Assembly (NCBI GenBank): GCA_016182495.1
Contig: JACPGK010000035.1
Coordinates: 1-45,759, forward strand
Direction: 5' to 3'
Source of the DNA: Candidatus Kerfeldbacteria bacterium
GTDB taxonomy: Bacteria > Patescibacteriota > Patescibacteriia > UBA9570
Length of the DNA stretch: 45,759 bases
Part shown: in pieces, positions 6,880 to 16,199 of the stretch
Numbering within the stretch: position 1 is the stretch's first letter
Layout of the letters: every line of letters begins with the position of its first letter
Translations under genes and position numbers: made by a program
Notes under the pieces: model-generated
Told to the model about the DNA's origin: nothing
The model's input: only the letters and a program-made list of their open reading frames with translations
The model's database searches: none

Positions 6880-9528
6880 TTAGCCAGCACTAGATGTTTT
6901 TTTGTTGGTCGAAGAGTTTTTGTTATCATTTTTTTGCTTACTGTTGCGATTACTATTTTTATCATCGTTGGTAGCGTTGCTATTTTCAGTTTTTTGTTCA
7001 CCAGCACTGTAGGTGAACGAAGTCGTTGCCGAATTAACGTTGTCGCGATCGTTAGTAACCCGTACGGTCGCAGTGTGTTTGCCAGTGGTGAGAGTGGTTG
7101 GTTGATAGGTTGAGGTAAACGGAGAGGCTGTTTTTACATCAACCACAACAGCATCGATTAAGTATTCAACTTTTTTAATCGTGCGGTTTGTTCCGGGGTT
7201 AATTGAAGCAACCAGGGCAAAGGCGTCGCTAGTCAGTGTAGCTCCGGCGCTTGGAGAGGTTAGCGTAACTGTTGGGGTTTGGGCGGTTGATCGTAGCTGG
7301 CAATCTTCATAGTCTGTTTTTTCTGAAACGTATTCAGCTTGGCCACTAGCCCACAACTGTATAGCCCCCTCCCATGAGCTATACATTGGATCGGCCGCAG
7401 CGTTATCCGGCGGGGCGCCAAGAGGATCGTCTTTGCGTAGATAGTGCAAAATAGTATGAGCCTCTTTAAACTCTCGTTTTTCTTTAAATTCAGCCGGGTA
7501 CTGATCAACGCAGTCTTCTGGAATGATATGTCCGGTCCCTTTATCCACAAACCGTTCAACCGTTTCACCAACTTCACCCCATAGCACTGGTTTGTTGGCT
7601 TGGGCCGGTGGTGGCGGGTTAAATTTTTCGTCAGGTAGCCCTTCAAGGATTCGGCTCATATAGGTGTTGGTAATCGGCGCTGCAATGATAATACCGTCGG
7701 CTAAGCGCTTCATGGCGCTGTTGTCATTATTGCCCACCCATACGCCGGTGGCAAAAGATGGGGTGTACATCATTGCCCAAGCATCACGGAAATCGTTGGT
7801 GGTGCCAGTTTTTCCAGCAATAGTTTTTCCAGCAATATTCAAGGCGCCAAACCCAGCTCGAGCTGATTGATCGGACAATACGCTATTCAGCTGTTGCACA
7901 GCGGCTTGATCAATCACTTGACTATCGCTACTGCTCCAGTCATATAGCACAGTGCCAGTTTGGTCTTCTACTTTGAGAATTGTGGCTAGCGGATGCCGAA
8001 CACCTTCGCGCGCATAGGTGGCAAAGGCGGCTGTGTGCTCAAGCAGCTTAACTTCAGCGCCGCCGAGGGTGAATGACAAACCTAAACGAGAACGATCTTG
8101 AAAGGTGGTGTAGCCTAAACTTTCGGCTGTATCAATTGCCCGATCAAGACCAACAAGGTACAAAGTTTTTACCGCTGGAATATTTAACGATTGACCAAGT
8201 GCTCGCCGCATGGTGAGTGGGCCAGAGGTGCCACCGCTAAAATTGTGGGGATGGTAATTGCCGGTTTCAATTGGGAAGTCTGTTTCAACATCAAATAGAA
8301 TAGTATTTGGATTGTAGCCATTGGCAAAGGCAGTTAAATACACGGCCGGTTTAATTGACGAGCCTGGTTGACGTAGACTAGTGGTCACATTAACTTGCCC
8401 ATCATAATCGGTGGCGTAGTAATCTTTTGAGCCAACCATAGCTAACACTTGATTAGTATGAGCATCGAGTGAAACCAGAGCGGCGTTACTGCCCCCGTAC
8501 TGACTAATTTTTTCCATGCCGGCACTAATGGCTTCTTCAGCAATTTTTTGTTTATCAAAATCAAGTGAGGTGGTAACGCGCAAGCCTTGATTAATAAAAT
8601 TGCCACCAAAGTCGTCTTCAAGTTGACTGACAACGTAATCAACAAAATGTGGGGCTTGTTTGATGGCGATCGTGTGTTGTACTTCGATTGGTTCAGCTTT
8701 AGCGACCTCGGCCTGTTCAACGGTAATATAGTCCTCTGCAACCATGCGATCAAGAGCGTAATTTTTGCGTTCTAACAAGCCGTCCATATCTTGGGTAATG
8801 CGACTGGGTTTTTGTGGAATAGCGGCTAGGAAGGCCGCTTCGGCTAAATTGAGTTCGTTGGGCGCTTTACTAAAATAGCTTTGAGCGGCGGCGGCTACGC
8901 CCAGATTAATGCCTCCATACGGGGCTTCGTTGAGATAAAATTCAAGAATTTTATCTTTATCATATTTTCGTTCAAGTTCAATGGCTAAAATCAGTTCTTT
9001 GATTTTTCGGGAGTAGGTTTTTTCTTTACCAACAATCGCCATTTTAATAAATTGTTGGGTAATAGTGGAGCCGCCAACCTGTCGATCAGATGCTACATTA
9101 ATGCCGGCCGACCGCAAAATGCCGATCGGATCGAAACCGTGATGTTCATAAAACCGCTGGTCTTCTAAAGCAATAGTGGCTTGTTGTAACGGCTCGACGA
9201 TGTTTTCCAGTTTGGTATAGGTGCGTCGAACATCTTTACCAGTTTCGTACAGCAAGTGGTCACCCGAGCGGTCGTAAATTTTGGTGCTTTCTGCCAGAAC
9301 GCGCGATTCAAGTTCGTCGGTACTGGGTAGATCTTTAGCAAACCAGGCAAATACGCCAAGCACTGTTAAGGCGCTTAGCCCAATGACAACTAAACAGGCT
9401 AGGCCAAAAGGTTTGCGCCAGCGCTGCCAAGCTGTTTTTTTGGACGGCCGACTAGCAGCTGGCGGTAATTTTTTTACGACCACAGGAATAACATTGGCTG
9501 ATGATCGACCAAGCTTTGACTTTGGCAT
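6880..9528 (-). CDS. Class A penicillin-binding protein (PBP1A-like) with Ig-like domain
   Basis: This bifunctional enzyme polymerises lipid II (GT51) and cross-links peptidoglycan. The 882-aa chain has a cytoplasmic basic N-terminus and one TM helix (about 40-65). The GT51 domain has catalytic EDQRFYEHHGFDP (about 123) and GGSTITQQF. The transpeptidase has SSIK (SxxK), SLN (SxN) and KTGTTN. A C-terminal Ig-like domain (about 755-845, start VTLTSPSAGATL) and a low-complexity Asn/Lys/Ser tail follow. The Ig-like extension probably faces the wall or outside. It is transcribed from its own promoter, divergent from tyrS. Confidence 0.95.
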   Translation of the reverse strand: MPKSKLGRSSANVIPVVVKKLPPAASRPSKKTAWQRWRKPFGLACLVVIGLSALTVLGVFAWFAKDLPSTDELESRVLAESTKIYDRSGDHLLYETGKDVRRTYTKLENIVEPLQQATIALEDQRFYEHHGFDPIGILRSAGINVASDRQVGGSTITQQFIKMAIVGKEKTYSRKIKELILAIELERKYDKDKILEFYLNEAPYGGINLGVAAAAQSYFSKAPNELNLAEAAFLAAIPQKPSRITQDMDGLLERKNYALDRMVAEDYITVEQAEVAKAEPIEVQHTIAIKQAPHFVDYVVSQLEDDFGGNFINQGLRVTTSLDFDKQKIAEEAISAGMEKISQYGGSNAALVSLDAHTNQVLAMVGSKDYYATDYDGQVNVTTSLRQPGSSIKPAVYLTAFANGYNPNTILFDVETDFPIETGNYHPHNFSGGTSGPLTMRRALGQSLNIPAVKTLYLVGLDRAIDTAESLGYTTFQDRSRLGLSFTLGGAEVKLLEHTAAFATYAREGVRHPLATILKVEDQTGTVLYDWSSSDSQVIDQAAVQQLNSVLSDQSARAGFGALNIAGKTIAGKTGTTNDFRDAWAMMYTPSFATGVWVGNNDNSAMKRLADGIIIAAPITNTYMSRILEGLPDEKFNPPPPAQANKPVLWGEVGETVERFVDKGTGHIIPEDCVDQYPAEFKEKREFKEAHTILHYLRKDDPLGAPPDNAAADPMYSSWEGAIQLWASGQAEYVSEKTDYEDCQLRSTAQTPTVTLTSPSAGATLTSDAFALVASINPGTNRTIKKVEYLIDAVVVDVKTASPFTSTYQPTTLTTGKHTATVRVTNDRDNVNSATTSFTYSAGEQKTENSNATNDDKNSNRNSKQKNDNKNSSTNKKTSSAG

Positions 9529-9539
9529 AAAACAGGCTC

Positions 9540-9569
9540 ACTATATCGAAAAAAAGTTATCTTGTCCAA
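9540..9569 (-). promoter_or_regulatory. Promoter of the PBP gene
   Basis: On the - strand TTGGAC (plus 9564-9569) and TATAGT (plus 9540-9545) are 18 bp apart. The -10 ends 11 nt before the PBP ATG, predicting a leader of only about 4-5 nt. Confidence 0.55.
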
Positions 9570-9597
9570 TTATGAACTGCGTGATAGGCTGTGGCAT

Positions 9598-10788
9598 ATG
9601 GATCAAATTGAAGAGTTGTTGACTCGGGCGGTTGATACTATTTATCCAACTCGGCAAGCCCTTGAAGATAAGCTGCGTCGTGGCGAAAAACTCACCTTGT
9701 ATTTAGGAGTAGACCCCACTGGCGCCCAGCTCCACATTGGTCACACCATAGCGTTGCGTAAGCTGGCCCAATTTCAGCAGACCGGACACAAAGTGATTTT
9801 GCTGATTGGCGATTTTACCGGCCGGATTGGCGATCCCACCGGTAAAGATAAAACTCGCGTACCACTCACCCCAGAGCAATTGGCAGACAATGCTCGAACC
9901 TATCAACAGCAGGCTGCTAAAATTTTAGATTTTAACCACCCCACTAATCCAGTTGAACTTAAATATAACAGCGCCTGGTTAGCTCAACTCACGTTTGCCG
10001 ACGTTATTAAAGTAGCCTCACATTTTACCGTGCAGCAAATGTTGGAACGAGACATGTTTGAACAGCGCTGGCAGAAGAACAAACCGATCGCACTCCATGA
10101 ATTTTTTTATCCATTAATGCAAGGCTACGATTCAGTAGCCATGAATGTTGATTTAGAGGTGGGTGGTACCGATCAAACCTTTAACATGTTGGCTGGTCGT
10201 ACGTTACAGCGCCTGATGAATCAACGTGAAAAATTTGTACTCACTGTGCCATTGTTGATTGACGCCCAGGGCGTAAAGATTGGAAAAACGGCCGAGAATG
10301 TTATTGCTATTACAGCACCAGCGAACGATTTATACGGCATGATTATGGCTTTAAGTGATGAAGTGATTGTACCAGCGCTAGAGTTTTGTACTGATTTACC
10401 AATGACAACGGTGCGTCAGATTGAACAGCAATTGGCGGCCGGCGCTAATCCACGTGATGCTAAAATGCAACTGGCGCGCGCCATTGTAACGTTATATCAT
10501 AACGCCGCCGCTGCCGTATCCGCCGAACAAGAGTTTCAACAGATTTTTGTCCAGGGCGGAAAACCAACCGATCGCACTACTATGGCGGCCCCAATCAGCC
10601 ACCAACCATTGGATATTTTGGTGTCGCTACGGCTAGCTTCATCAAAATCTGAAGCCCAACGGTTAATTAAACAAGGTGGCGTACAATTGAACGATCACGT
10701 AGTCACTGATTGGCAGGCGCCATGGGGATTGCGTCCGGGTGACACCATTCAAGTTGGTAAACGAAAATTTATCCAAATTAGCGCTTAG
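9598..10788 (+). CDS. tyrS: Tyrosyl-tRNA synthetase
   Basis: This class I synthetase charges tRNA-Tyr. From ATG 9598 it is 396 aa. It has LYLGVDPTGAQLHIGHT (HIGH at about 46-49), LIGDFTGRIGDPTGK, the Tyr-specific LEVGGTDQ, a KMSKS-loop variant KIGKT, and a C-terminal S4 RNA-binding domain (from about 340). The order HIGH, DFT, QG(Y)DS, GGTDQ is that of TyrRS rather than TrpRS. The track start at 9562 is a TTG with no supporting signal. The convergent glgA end overlaps by 11 bp. Confidence 0.95.
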   Translation: MDQIEELLTRAVDTIYPTRQALEDKLRRGEKLTLYLGVDPTGAQLHIGHTIALRKLAQFQQTGHKVILLIGDFTGRIGDPTGKDKTRVPLTPEQLADNARTYQQQAAKILDFNHPTNPVELKYNSAWLAQLTFADVIKVASHFTVQQMLERDMFEQRWQKNKPIALHEFFYPLMQGYDSVAMNVDLEVGGTDQTFNMLAGRTLQRLMNQREKFVLTVPLLIDAQGVKIGKTAENVIAITAPANDLYGMIMALSDEVIVPALEFCTDLPMTTVRQIEQQLAAGANPRDAKMQLARAIVTLYHNAAAAVSAEQEFQQIFVQGGKPTDRTTMAAPISHQPLDILVSLRLASSKSEAQRLIKQGGVQLNDHVVTDWQAPWGLRPGDTIQVGKRKFIQISA

Positions 10789-12280
10789 CCAGAACGCGAC
10801 GGTACAGTTTAACATATTGCAAGGCTGATTGATCCCAACTGTAGTTGGCTGTCATACCAGCTTTAATGTAGCGCTGCCAGCGGTTTGGTTGGGTGCGATA
10901 TAGTTGGACGGCCTGATCAATTGTTCTCACAAAAGCAGTTGCGGTTGGTTCGGAAAAAGTAAAACCATTGCGACCATTAAACACGGTATCTTTTAATCCA
11001 CCGGTGGCATGCACTATCGGCACAGCGCCATAGCGCATAGCAATTAATTGACTCAAACCACAAGGCTCATAGTGTGACGGCATCAAAAACATGTCTGATC
11101 CCGCGTAAATTTGTTGACTAAAGCGAACGTCAAAGGCGTTGTGAAAATAGAACCAAGAGCGATGGCGATGCTGGGCCTGTTTTAAGGCGTGCTCAAGTTT
11201 GGCCTCGCCGGTTCCGGTAATAATAATTTGCACACCTAAACGACGTAGCGTAGGCAAGCTAGCCAATAGTAAATCAACCCCTTTTTGTTCGACGATTCGT
11301 GCCACCATCCCCAGCAATGGTCGGCCGGCATTTTGAGTAAAACCAACTCGTTGTTGTAGCCATAATTTATTATGCAGGCGGCGAACGCGTGACCGAACGG
11401 TATACTGGTAAGGTACGCTAGGATCAGTGGCCGGGTTAAACCAATCGGTATCGAGACCGTTCAAAATAGCTGAAAACGACCGATGACGCTGATGGAGCAG
11501 TTGTTCTAGCCCGCGACCATACGTACGGGTGAGTAATTCTTTGGCATACTGTGGGCTAACGGTGTTCACTATATCAGCCTGAACAATTCCCAGTTCAAAT
11601 AAGCGCACGGCGCCCTGTTGTTTCACTCGGCGCCAATCAATCAGCGGGTGCAAGGCTAGTGGCAACAGATCAACATAGCGACCATACAGGCGAAAGGGCT
11701 TGGCCACCCCGCGCCAGCCAATATCTACATTATGAATGGTGAGTAGTGATTTAATCGTGGCCGTGGCGTGATGGCTTTTGAGCAAAGCCAATAATGGTGC
11801 CAGATGCCAGTCGTTGGCATGTACCAGCTGGTAGGCGGTTGGGTGTAGCGTTAACCAATGAAATACAGCTTGAGAAAAAAACAAATAACGAATCGGGTCA
11901 CGCAAGCGGCGCGAGGCTAGTCGTCGTTGAACGGGATCCCATACGTGTTTGCTGTTATAAATTTCTCCTCGACTAAGAAAACGTTGGTTCTGAAACAATA
12001 ACAGTGGTACCGTTGAGTTTGGTAGAGTCGTTTTCCAAATAGTCACTACTTCTAAGTGGTGATAAAAAGCCACCGCGATTTCACCGAGCTTGATTTTTTT
12101 AAGATCCGGGTAGGAGCGATCAATTACGTGGTGGTACGGTACGGCTACAGTTGGAACAACCTGGTGTTGCGCTAGGGCTTTAGGCAAAGAACCGATATAA
12201 TCGCCTAAACCACCCACCTTGGCTAACGGGGTAACCTCGGCTCCAACCAGCAGTATTCGGGGGTTACGTAGCCTGGCCAT
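10778..12280 (-). CDS. glgA: Glycogen/starch synthase (GT5)
   Basis: GlgA transfers glucose from ADP- or UDP-glucose to the growing alpha-1,4-glucan. The product of about 500 aa has the N-terminal KVGGLGDYIGSLPKAL motif (donor binding), HANDWH, LLTIHNVDIGW (variant of TIHNxxYQG) and the C-terminal EPCGLSQLIAMRYGAVPIVHATGGL. ATG 12280 is 4 nt after the upstream stop; the track's TTG 12301 is less likely. It is the last gene of the leftward yebC-ruvC-7TM-ATP-grasp-retropepsin operon. No glgC or glgP is seen here. Confidence 0.93.
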   Translation of the reverse strand: MARLRNPRILLVGAEVTPLAKVGGLGDYIGSLPKALAQHQVVPTVAVPYHHVIDRSYPDLKKIKLGEIAVAFYHHLEVVTIWKTTLPNSTVPLLLFQNQRFLSRGEIYNSKHVWDPVQRRLASRRLRDPIRYLFFSQAVFHWLTLHPTAYQLVHANDWHLAPLLALLKSHHATATIKSLLTIHNVDIGWRGVAKPFRLYGRYVDLLPLALHPLIDWRRVKQQGAVRLFELGIVQADIVNTVSPQYAKELLTRTYGRGLEQLLHQRHRSFSAILNGLDTDWFNPATDPSVPYQYTVRSRVRRLHNKLWLQQRVGFTQNAGRPLLGMVARIVEQKGVDLLLASLPTLRRLGVQIIITGTGEAKLEHALKQAQHRHRSWFYFHNAFDVRFSQQIYAGSDMFLMPSHYEPCGLSQLIAMRYGAVPIVHATGGLKDTVFNGRNGFTFSEPTATAFVRTIDQAVQLYRTQPNRWQRYIKAGMTANYSWDQSALQYVKLYRRVLAKR

Positions 12281-12284
12281 AGCG

Positions 12285-12740
12285 TTATTGATTGGGGTCA
12301 ATTAAAAAATTACCAAGGTCGGATTTTCCAATCAACATAGGATAGGCTAATAAGCTGCGGTCGGAAATGTTCGCCAGCGTTTGGATAGTGTGACCGCCTA
12401 GTTGATAGGTGATATGCACGTATGGCCGCAGAGTAATGCCACTGGCCGAGCGTACAATTTGTACATCGGCTAAGGCAGTAATGCGTTGTTTGAGGTCAGG
12501 AACAATGGTGCGCTGTAATTGTTGGGTTAGGCTGGTAAGGGTATCTTTGGTCACCGTCAGTTTAGGGGCGAGCTGTTGGAATTGTTGATACACCCGACCT
12601 AGTCCCAAGCGGTGAGCAATAGTGATATCAATAGCGCTGGTGCGAGCCCCAGTATCGATTTTAGCTAAGCACGTGAACTGCTCGCCGGATGGTAGCGTAA
12701 AGGTAACAGGTTCTTCTAAACCAAGTATGGTAGGGGTCAT
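12285..12740 (-). CDS. RimB-like retropepsin-type aspartic peptidase
   Basis: The 151-aa product matches the family once annotated 'ATP-dependent zinc protease' (PF05618) and now recognised as retropepsin-like. It has catalytic AKIDTGARTSAI (about 26-37), LRPYV, and YPMLIGKSDLGNFLIDP at the end. RimB-type members trim glutamate tails added by RimK-type ligases. Its ATG overlaps the stop of the ATP-grasp gene (ATGA). The neighbouring ligase itself carries a second copy of this domain. The substrate is unknown. Confidence 0.85.
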   Translation of the reverse strand: MTPTILGLEEPVTFTLPSGEQFTCLAKIDTGARTSAIDITIAHRLGLGRVYQQFQQLAPKLTVTKDTLTSLTQQLQRTIVPDLKQRITALADVQIVRSASGITLRPYVHITYQLGGHTIQTLANISDRSLLAYPMLIGKSDLGNFLIDPNQ

Positions 12741-14128
12741 TTTTTGGCTGGATTAATCAAAAAACCTTGTAAGTCGCTACGGCCAATAATCAAAGGATAC
12801 GATAATTTGTTGTCCAAGGCAATTGCTGTTGCCGTGGTAATATGGCGATTAGCCAGAGTAAATTTCAATGGAACTTTTGGTCGCAGACTGTAACTAGTAC
12901 CAGTACGCACGGCGACCACATCAACAATGTCGGGATGGATGCCCAGTAATTGTTCTCGGTAGTCGGCCTCAACCTGACTAACGCTGCTTAGTGATACATT
13001 ACTCGGCAACACCACATCAGCTAAGGCGCGCAGCACGGCCTGATAACCTAAACGTTGGGCCAAATCCTTGGTGATAGTAGTTGAGGTGAGGCCAGTGTCA
13101 AGGCGAGCACGCATATTGATTGATTGACTGTGCAACGGATACACAGTGACGTTTTCATACACTCCAACTACTGGCAAACTGTCAGCGCTGGTGCCGGAGT
13201 GACCAAACAGTTCTTTGCACACATTCAAACCTTTCGTTGGGCTAGTAATGGTTAAGCCAGCTACTCGTTCTAAACGATCACGCAGGGGTAACCAGTTGGC
13301 ATTTTGAATACCTAAACCAGGGTGTCCGTTGACTTCTAAAATTACCGGGCCCAGCTCTTTATCAAGCACAATATCAACTCCAACGTAGCCCAAACCAACC
13401 GCTTGTTGGGCTTTAATGCTGATGAGTAAAATAGTATCCCATTGTGGAATAGTAATACCACCTAAGGGTGTGTTGTAGTCGGGATGACGTTGTTGCAATT
13501 GTCCATTGGCAGCAGTGGCAAAGGTAGTAACGCCACTGGCCAGATCGATACCTACCCCAATACCACCACTATGCAGATTAGCTTTGCCATCCGAGGTCTT
13601 CGTGGGCAAACGCAGCATGGCCATCACCGGTACCGAGTTGAACACAATAATTCTAATATCTGGAATGCCTTTATAACTAATGTGTTTAAACTCTTCAGAT
13701 AAACGCAAACGTTGTTCAAAGTAGGCAATGTCGGGAATGTTTGAGAATGAATAATTGCCATCGAGAATGTTGCTCACCCGCAAAGCCAGATCTTCACGCG
13801 TGTAATTGTGATCGTCGCCACTGATCCACTGACCAGTTTTGGTTTTTCCATAAATAATCAAAATGCCATTACCGCCTAAACCAAAATTTGGTTTTAATAC
13901 AAAACTAGTTGGCAAACTATCCCAGTTAAAATCAAACAGTTCTTGGCGATTATGAATAATACCGTAGAGTTGAGCTGATGGCAGGCCAGCAGCTGCTAAA
14001 CATTGTTTAGTTTCCAATTTGTTGCGTGCCAACATCACTGCTCGCCGGGAATTATACGGTCGAATAAACTGTAAATTACGTGCATTCATGCCCAAAATGC
14101 GATGGGCAATAGTTGACCAAGTGCTCAT
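12737..14128 (-). CDS. ATP-grasp amide ligase fused to a retropepsin-like domain
   Basis: The N-terminal part (about 1-290) is an ATP-grasp ligase of the 'alpha-L-glutamate ligase-like' type. It has RNKLETKQCLAAAGLP, the nucleotide-binding FVLKPNFGLGGNGILI, HSGGIGVGID and the Mg-binding ILEVNGHPGLGIQNANW. The C-terminal part (about 315-463) is a RimB-like retropepsin domain with ARLDTGLTSTTI, LRPKVPL and YPLIIGRSDLQGFLINP, paralogous to the next gene. ATP-grasp enzymes of this class form amide bonds, often adding amino acids to peptides or proteins. Both ends overlap neighbours by ATGA, so the three genes form a tight module. Confidence 0.85.
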   Translation of the reverse strand: MSTWSTIAHRILGMNARNLQFIRPYNSRRAVMLARNKLETKQCLAAAGLPSAQLYGIIHNRQELFDFNWDSLPTSFVLKPNFGLGGNGILIIYGKTKTGQWISGDDHNYTREDLALRVSNILDGNYSFSNIPDIAYFEQRLRLSEEFKHISYKGIPDIRIIVFNSVPVMAMLRLPTKTSDGKANLHSGGIGVGIDLASGVTTFATAANGQLQQRHPDYNTPLGGITIPQWDTILLISIKAQQAVGLGYVGVDIVLDKELGPVILEVNGHPGLGIQNANWLPLRDRLERVAGLTITSPTKGLNVCKELFGHSGTSADSLPVVGVYENVTVYPLHSQSINMRARLDTGLTSTTITKDLAQRLGYQAVLRALADVVLPSNVSLSSVSQVEADYREQLLGIHPDIVDVVAVRTGTSYSLRPKVPLKFTLANRHITTATAIALDNKLSYPLIIGRSDLQGFLINPAKK

Positions 14129-15717
14129 GATAACAACGGTGGTTTTTTGAGCAGTCGCCGAAAGCGCAAATATTCTGTTAGGCGTAATCCGGTAAATCGT
14201 CCTAGCACAACATTAATGATAATAGTCAGCAAGACTGCTTCTGGATAGGCCATAATGAAGGTTTCAAACCAATCCCAGGTAACGATCAAATAACTTACTA
14301 CAGCTAAGGCCAGAGTTTCAATGGTGATGATAATAGCCTGACGGTTGCCTTGTTCAATTTGTGCTTCAACAAAGTTTTCAGTTAAAATAATCATCATTAA
14401 AATTGGAAAAATCGATAGTGACAGAATAGTTGGACGTTCTGCCCAATCAGCTAAAATAAACATGGCAAAAATAGAAAAACTGACAATGGTTAACACAATG
14501 GCCATGCGTGGTAAGTACAGCAGGCGCAGATAGCGCGCAATAATGCGACTAATTGTCGCAGTTGCCAATAGTACTGCAAAAATAGCCAAACCATATTTTA
14601 GTTGGGTGGCTACAAATACCAGTGTAATAATAGTTGGCATGTATAAACCAAACGCCTTAATACCAACAATCTGGCGAGCAAAGGCAATAATAGTGGCGAC
14701 CACTGGCAAAATTAGCAGTAAAAACAGCGTATCAGTACTTACTCCACGATTAATGAGATAGTTCAAACCGTATGATAAAAAGTTAAACGGCGTAATGCTA
14801 CCAAGTGTCCGTTCACTATGACGACCAAGAATTTGATAGTCGAAGTTTTGGGCCTGTAAGCGTTCAATTAAGGTGTCGGGCGATGGATCAGCCAGGATAG
14901 TATGCAGGGCAGTGGTGGTGGTAAGCATAATGTAGCGCGACAGCAAACCATTAAAGGCATTTTGAGCTAAGCGAGCCAACGCCCCACTTGGCATTTTTTC
15001 TGCCACATAAATCACCGCTTTTTGGCTGAAACTTAAACTACTATTCACGCCAGGTTCATTGCCAGCCAGGATACGCTTAGTTTCTGTGAGAGCAGTCAAA
15101 CCGGCAGCTTGTTCCGTCCACACAATAATGGTTTGGGCTTGGTTCAGGTCGTCGGCTGAAGCAATCAGCTGTTGTGTTAATCCTTGTTCAGTAAAATAGT
15201 TGGTCGTTTCAGCTTGATCCGGACGCACTACCACCAGCAAGGTATCGTTAGCTTGGGCATATTGCCGGTAATGTTTGAGATATTCTTTAGTGACACTTGT
15301 ATCCGTAATGAGCACTACAACATCTTTAGCCACAGTCACTAAAATAGTATCACGCGATACTACCGTGCCATCAGTGATAGTTAAGCGGGCGCGGTACGTG
15401 CCAGGCTCGGCATAAATGTGTGAAGCATCAATCCCCTGAAATTGCTGACTGTCGCCAAAATCCCAAGTGTAGGTGAGCGGTCGATCAGCTGGCCCGGTTG
15501 AGCCAGAACCATCAAACAGCACATTGCGTCCAACCACCACAATCCGATCTTTACCAGCCACTGCTCGTAGTGGCACTGGTTCAAGTTCCGAGGTTGGTAT
15601 AACCGGCAGGTCAGTGGTGACCGGAGGGGTGGTGTCAGTTTGAGCTTGACTAACCGTCGTCAAACCCAACACACCAGCTAACACTACTATGGTTGTCATA
15701 GAGCGAAGGTAGTTCAT
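14125..15717 (-). CDS. Secreted PKD domain fused to a 7TM domain
   Basis: The 530-aa product has a signal peptide (cleavage near SQAQ, about 26), a PKD domain (VLFDGSGSTGPADRPLTYTWDFGD, about 67-130), and an extracytoplasmic alpha/beta region (about 135-320) with no obvious catalytic triad. Seven or eight hydrophobic helices follow (about 330-510) and resemble the '7TM_transglut' module. In proteobacteria that module sits on an inactive transglutaminase domain, next to an ATP-grasp ligase and a RimB-like peptidase. The same partners are adjacent here, so I assign it to that system. A PKD in place of the transglutaminase-like part is notable. ATGA overlaps link it to ruvC and to the ligase. 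Confidence 0.75.
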   Translation of the reverse strand: MNYLRSMTTIVVLAGVLGLTTVSQAQTDTTPPVTTDLPVIPTSELEPVPLRAVAGKDRIVVVGRNVLFDGSGSTGPADRPLTYTWDFGDSQQFQGIDASHIYAEPGTYRARLTITDGTVVSRDTILVTVAKDVVVLITDTSVTKEYLKHYRQYAQANDTLLVVVRPDQAETTNYFTEQGLTQQLIASADDLNQAQTIIVWTEQAAGLTALTETKRILAGNEPGVNSSLSFSQKAVIYVAEKMPSGALARLAQNAFNGLLSRYIMLTTTTALHTILADPSPDTLIERLQAQNFDYQILGRHSERTLGSITPFNFLSYGLNYLINRGVSTDTLFLLLILPVVATIIAFARQIVGIKAFGLYMPTIITLVFVATQLKYGLAIFAVLLATATISRIIARYLRLLYLPRMAIVLTIVSFSIFAMFILADWAERPTILSLSIFPILMMIILTENFVEAQIEQGNRQAIIITIETLALAVVSYLIVTWDWFETFIMAYPEAVLLTIIINVVLGRFTGLRLTEYLRFRRLLKKPPLLS

Positions 15718-16199
15718 AGTTGGCGGTAATGGCGCACACTAGCACTGGTTAATGCAATGGCTAGAGCATCAGCCGCATCATCTGGCTTAGGCAAATGGTC
15801 GAGATGAAAGATAGTTTGAATCATGTGTTGCATTTGTTGTTTACTGGCCGAGCCATAGCCAGTGACTGCCTGTTTTACTTCGGCTGGGGTACACTCAACT
15901 AAATGAATGTGGTGTTGAGCTAACGCTAGTAATAATACACCACGAGCCTGACCAACGTCACTGGCGGTCTTAACATTTTTGGCAAAAAATAACCGTTCAC
16001 ACCCAGCTACCGTTGGCTGGTATCGATCTAGTAATTGATTGATTTGTTGATATAATTGCACTAAGCGATCACTGATTGGTTGACGACTGGGCGTGCGAAT
16101 AACACCATACTCTATAATAGTGAGATGACGAATAACACCATACCCAGTAATGGCTAAACCGGGATCTACCCCAATAATGATAGCATCAGAATTTAGCAT
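15714..16199 (-). CDS. ruvC: RuvC, Holliday junction resolvase
   Basis: RuvC cleaves Holliday junctions as a dimer with RuvAB. The 161-aa product has normal length and the four acidic catalytic positions: IGVDPGLAITGYG (first Asp), GCERLFFAKN (Glu), and the paired KPDDAADALAIAL near the end. It overlaps yebC by 14 bp, a frequent yebC-ruvC pairing, and the 7TM gene by ATGA. ruvA and ruvB are not in the window. Confidence 0.95.
   Translation of the reverse strand: MLNSDAIIIGVDPGLAITGYGVIRHLTIIEYGVIRTPSRQPISDRLVQLYQQINQLLDRYQPTVAGCERLFFAKNVKTASDVGQARGVLLLALAQHHIHLVECTPAEVKQAVTGYGSASKQQMQHMIQTIFHLDHLPKPDDAADALAIALTSASVRHYRQL

Noticed and set aside
9562-9597. TTG start for tyrS
   Set aside because: It adds 12 residues not typical of the family, and ATG 9598 gives the usual N-terminus.
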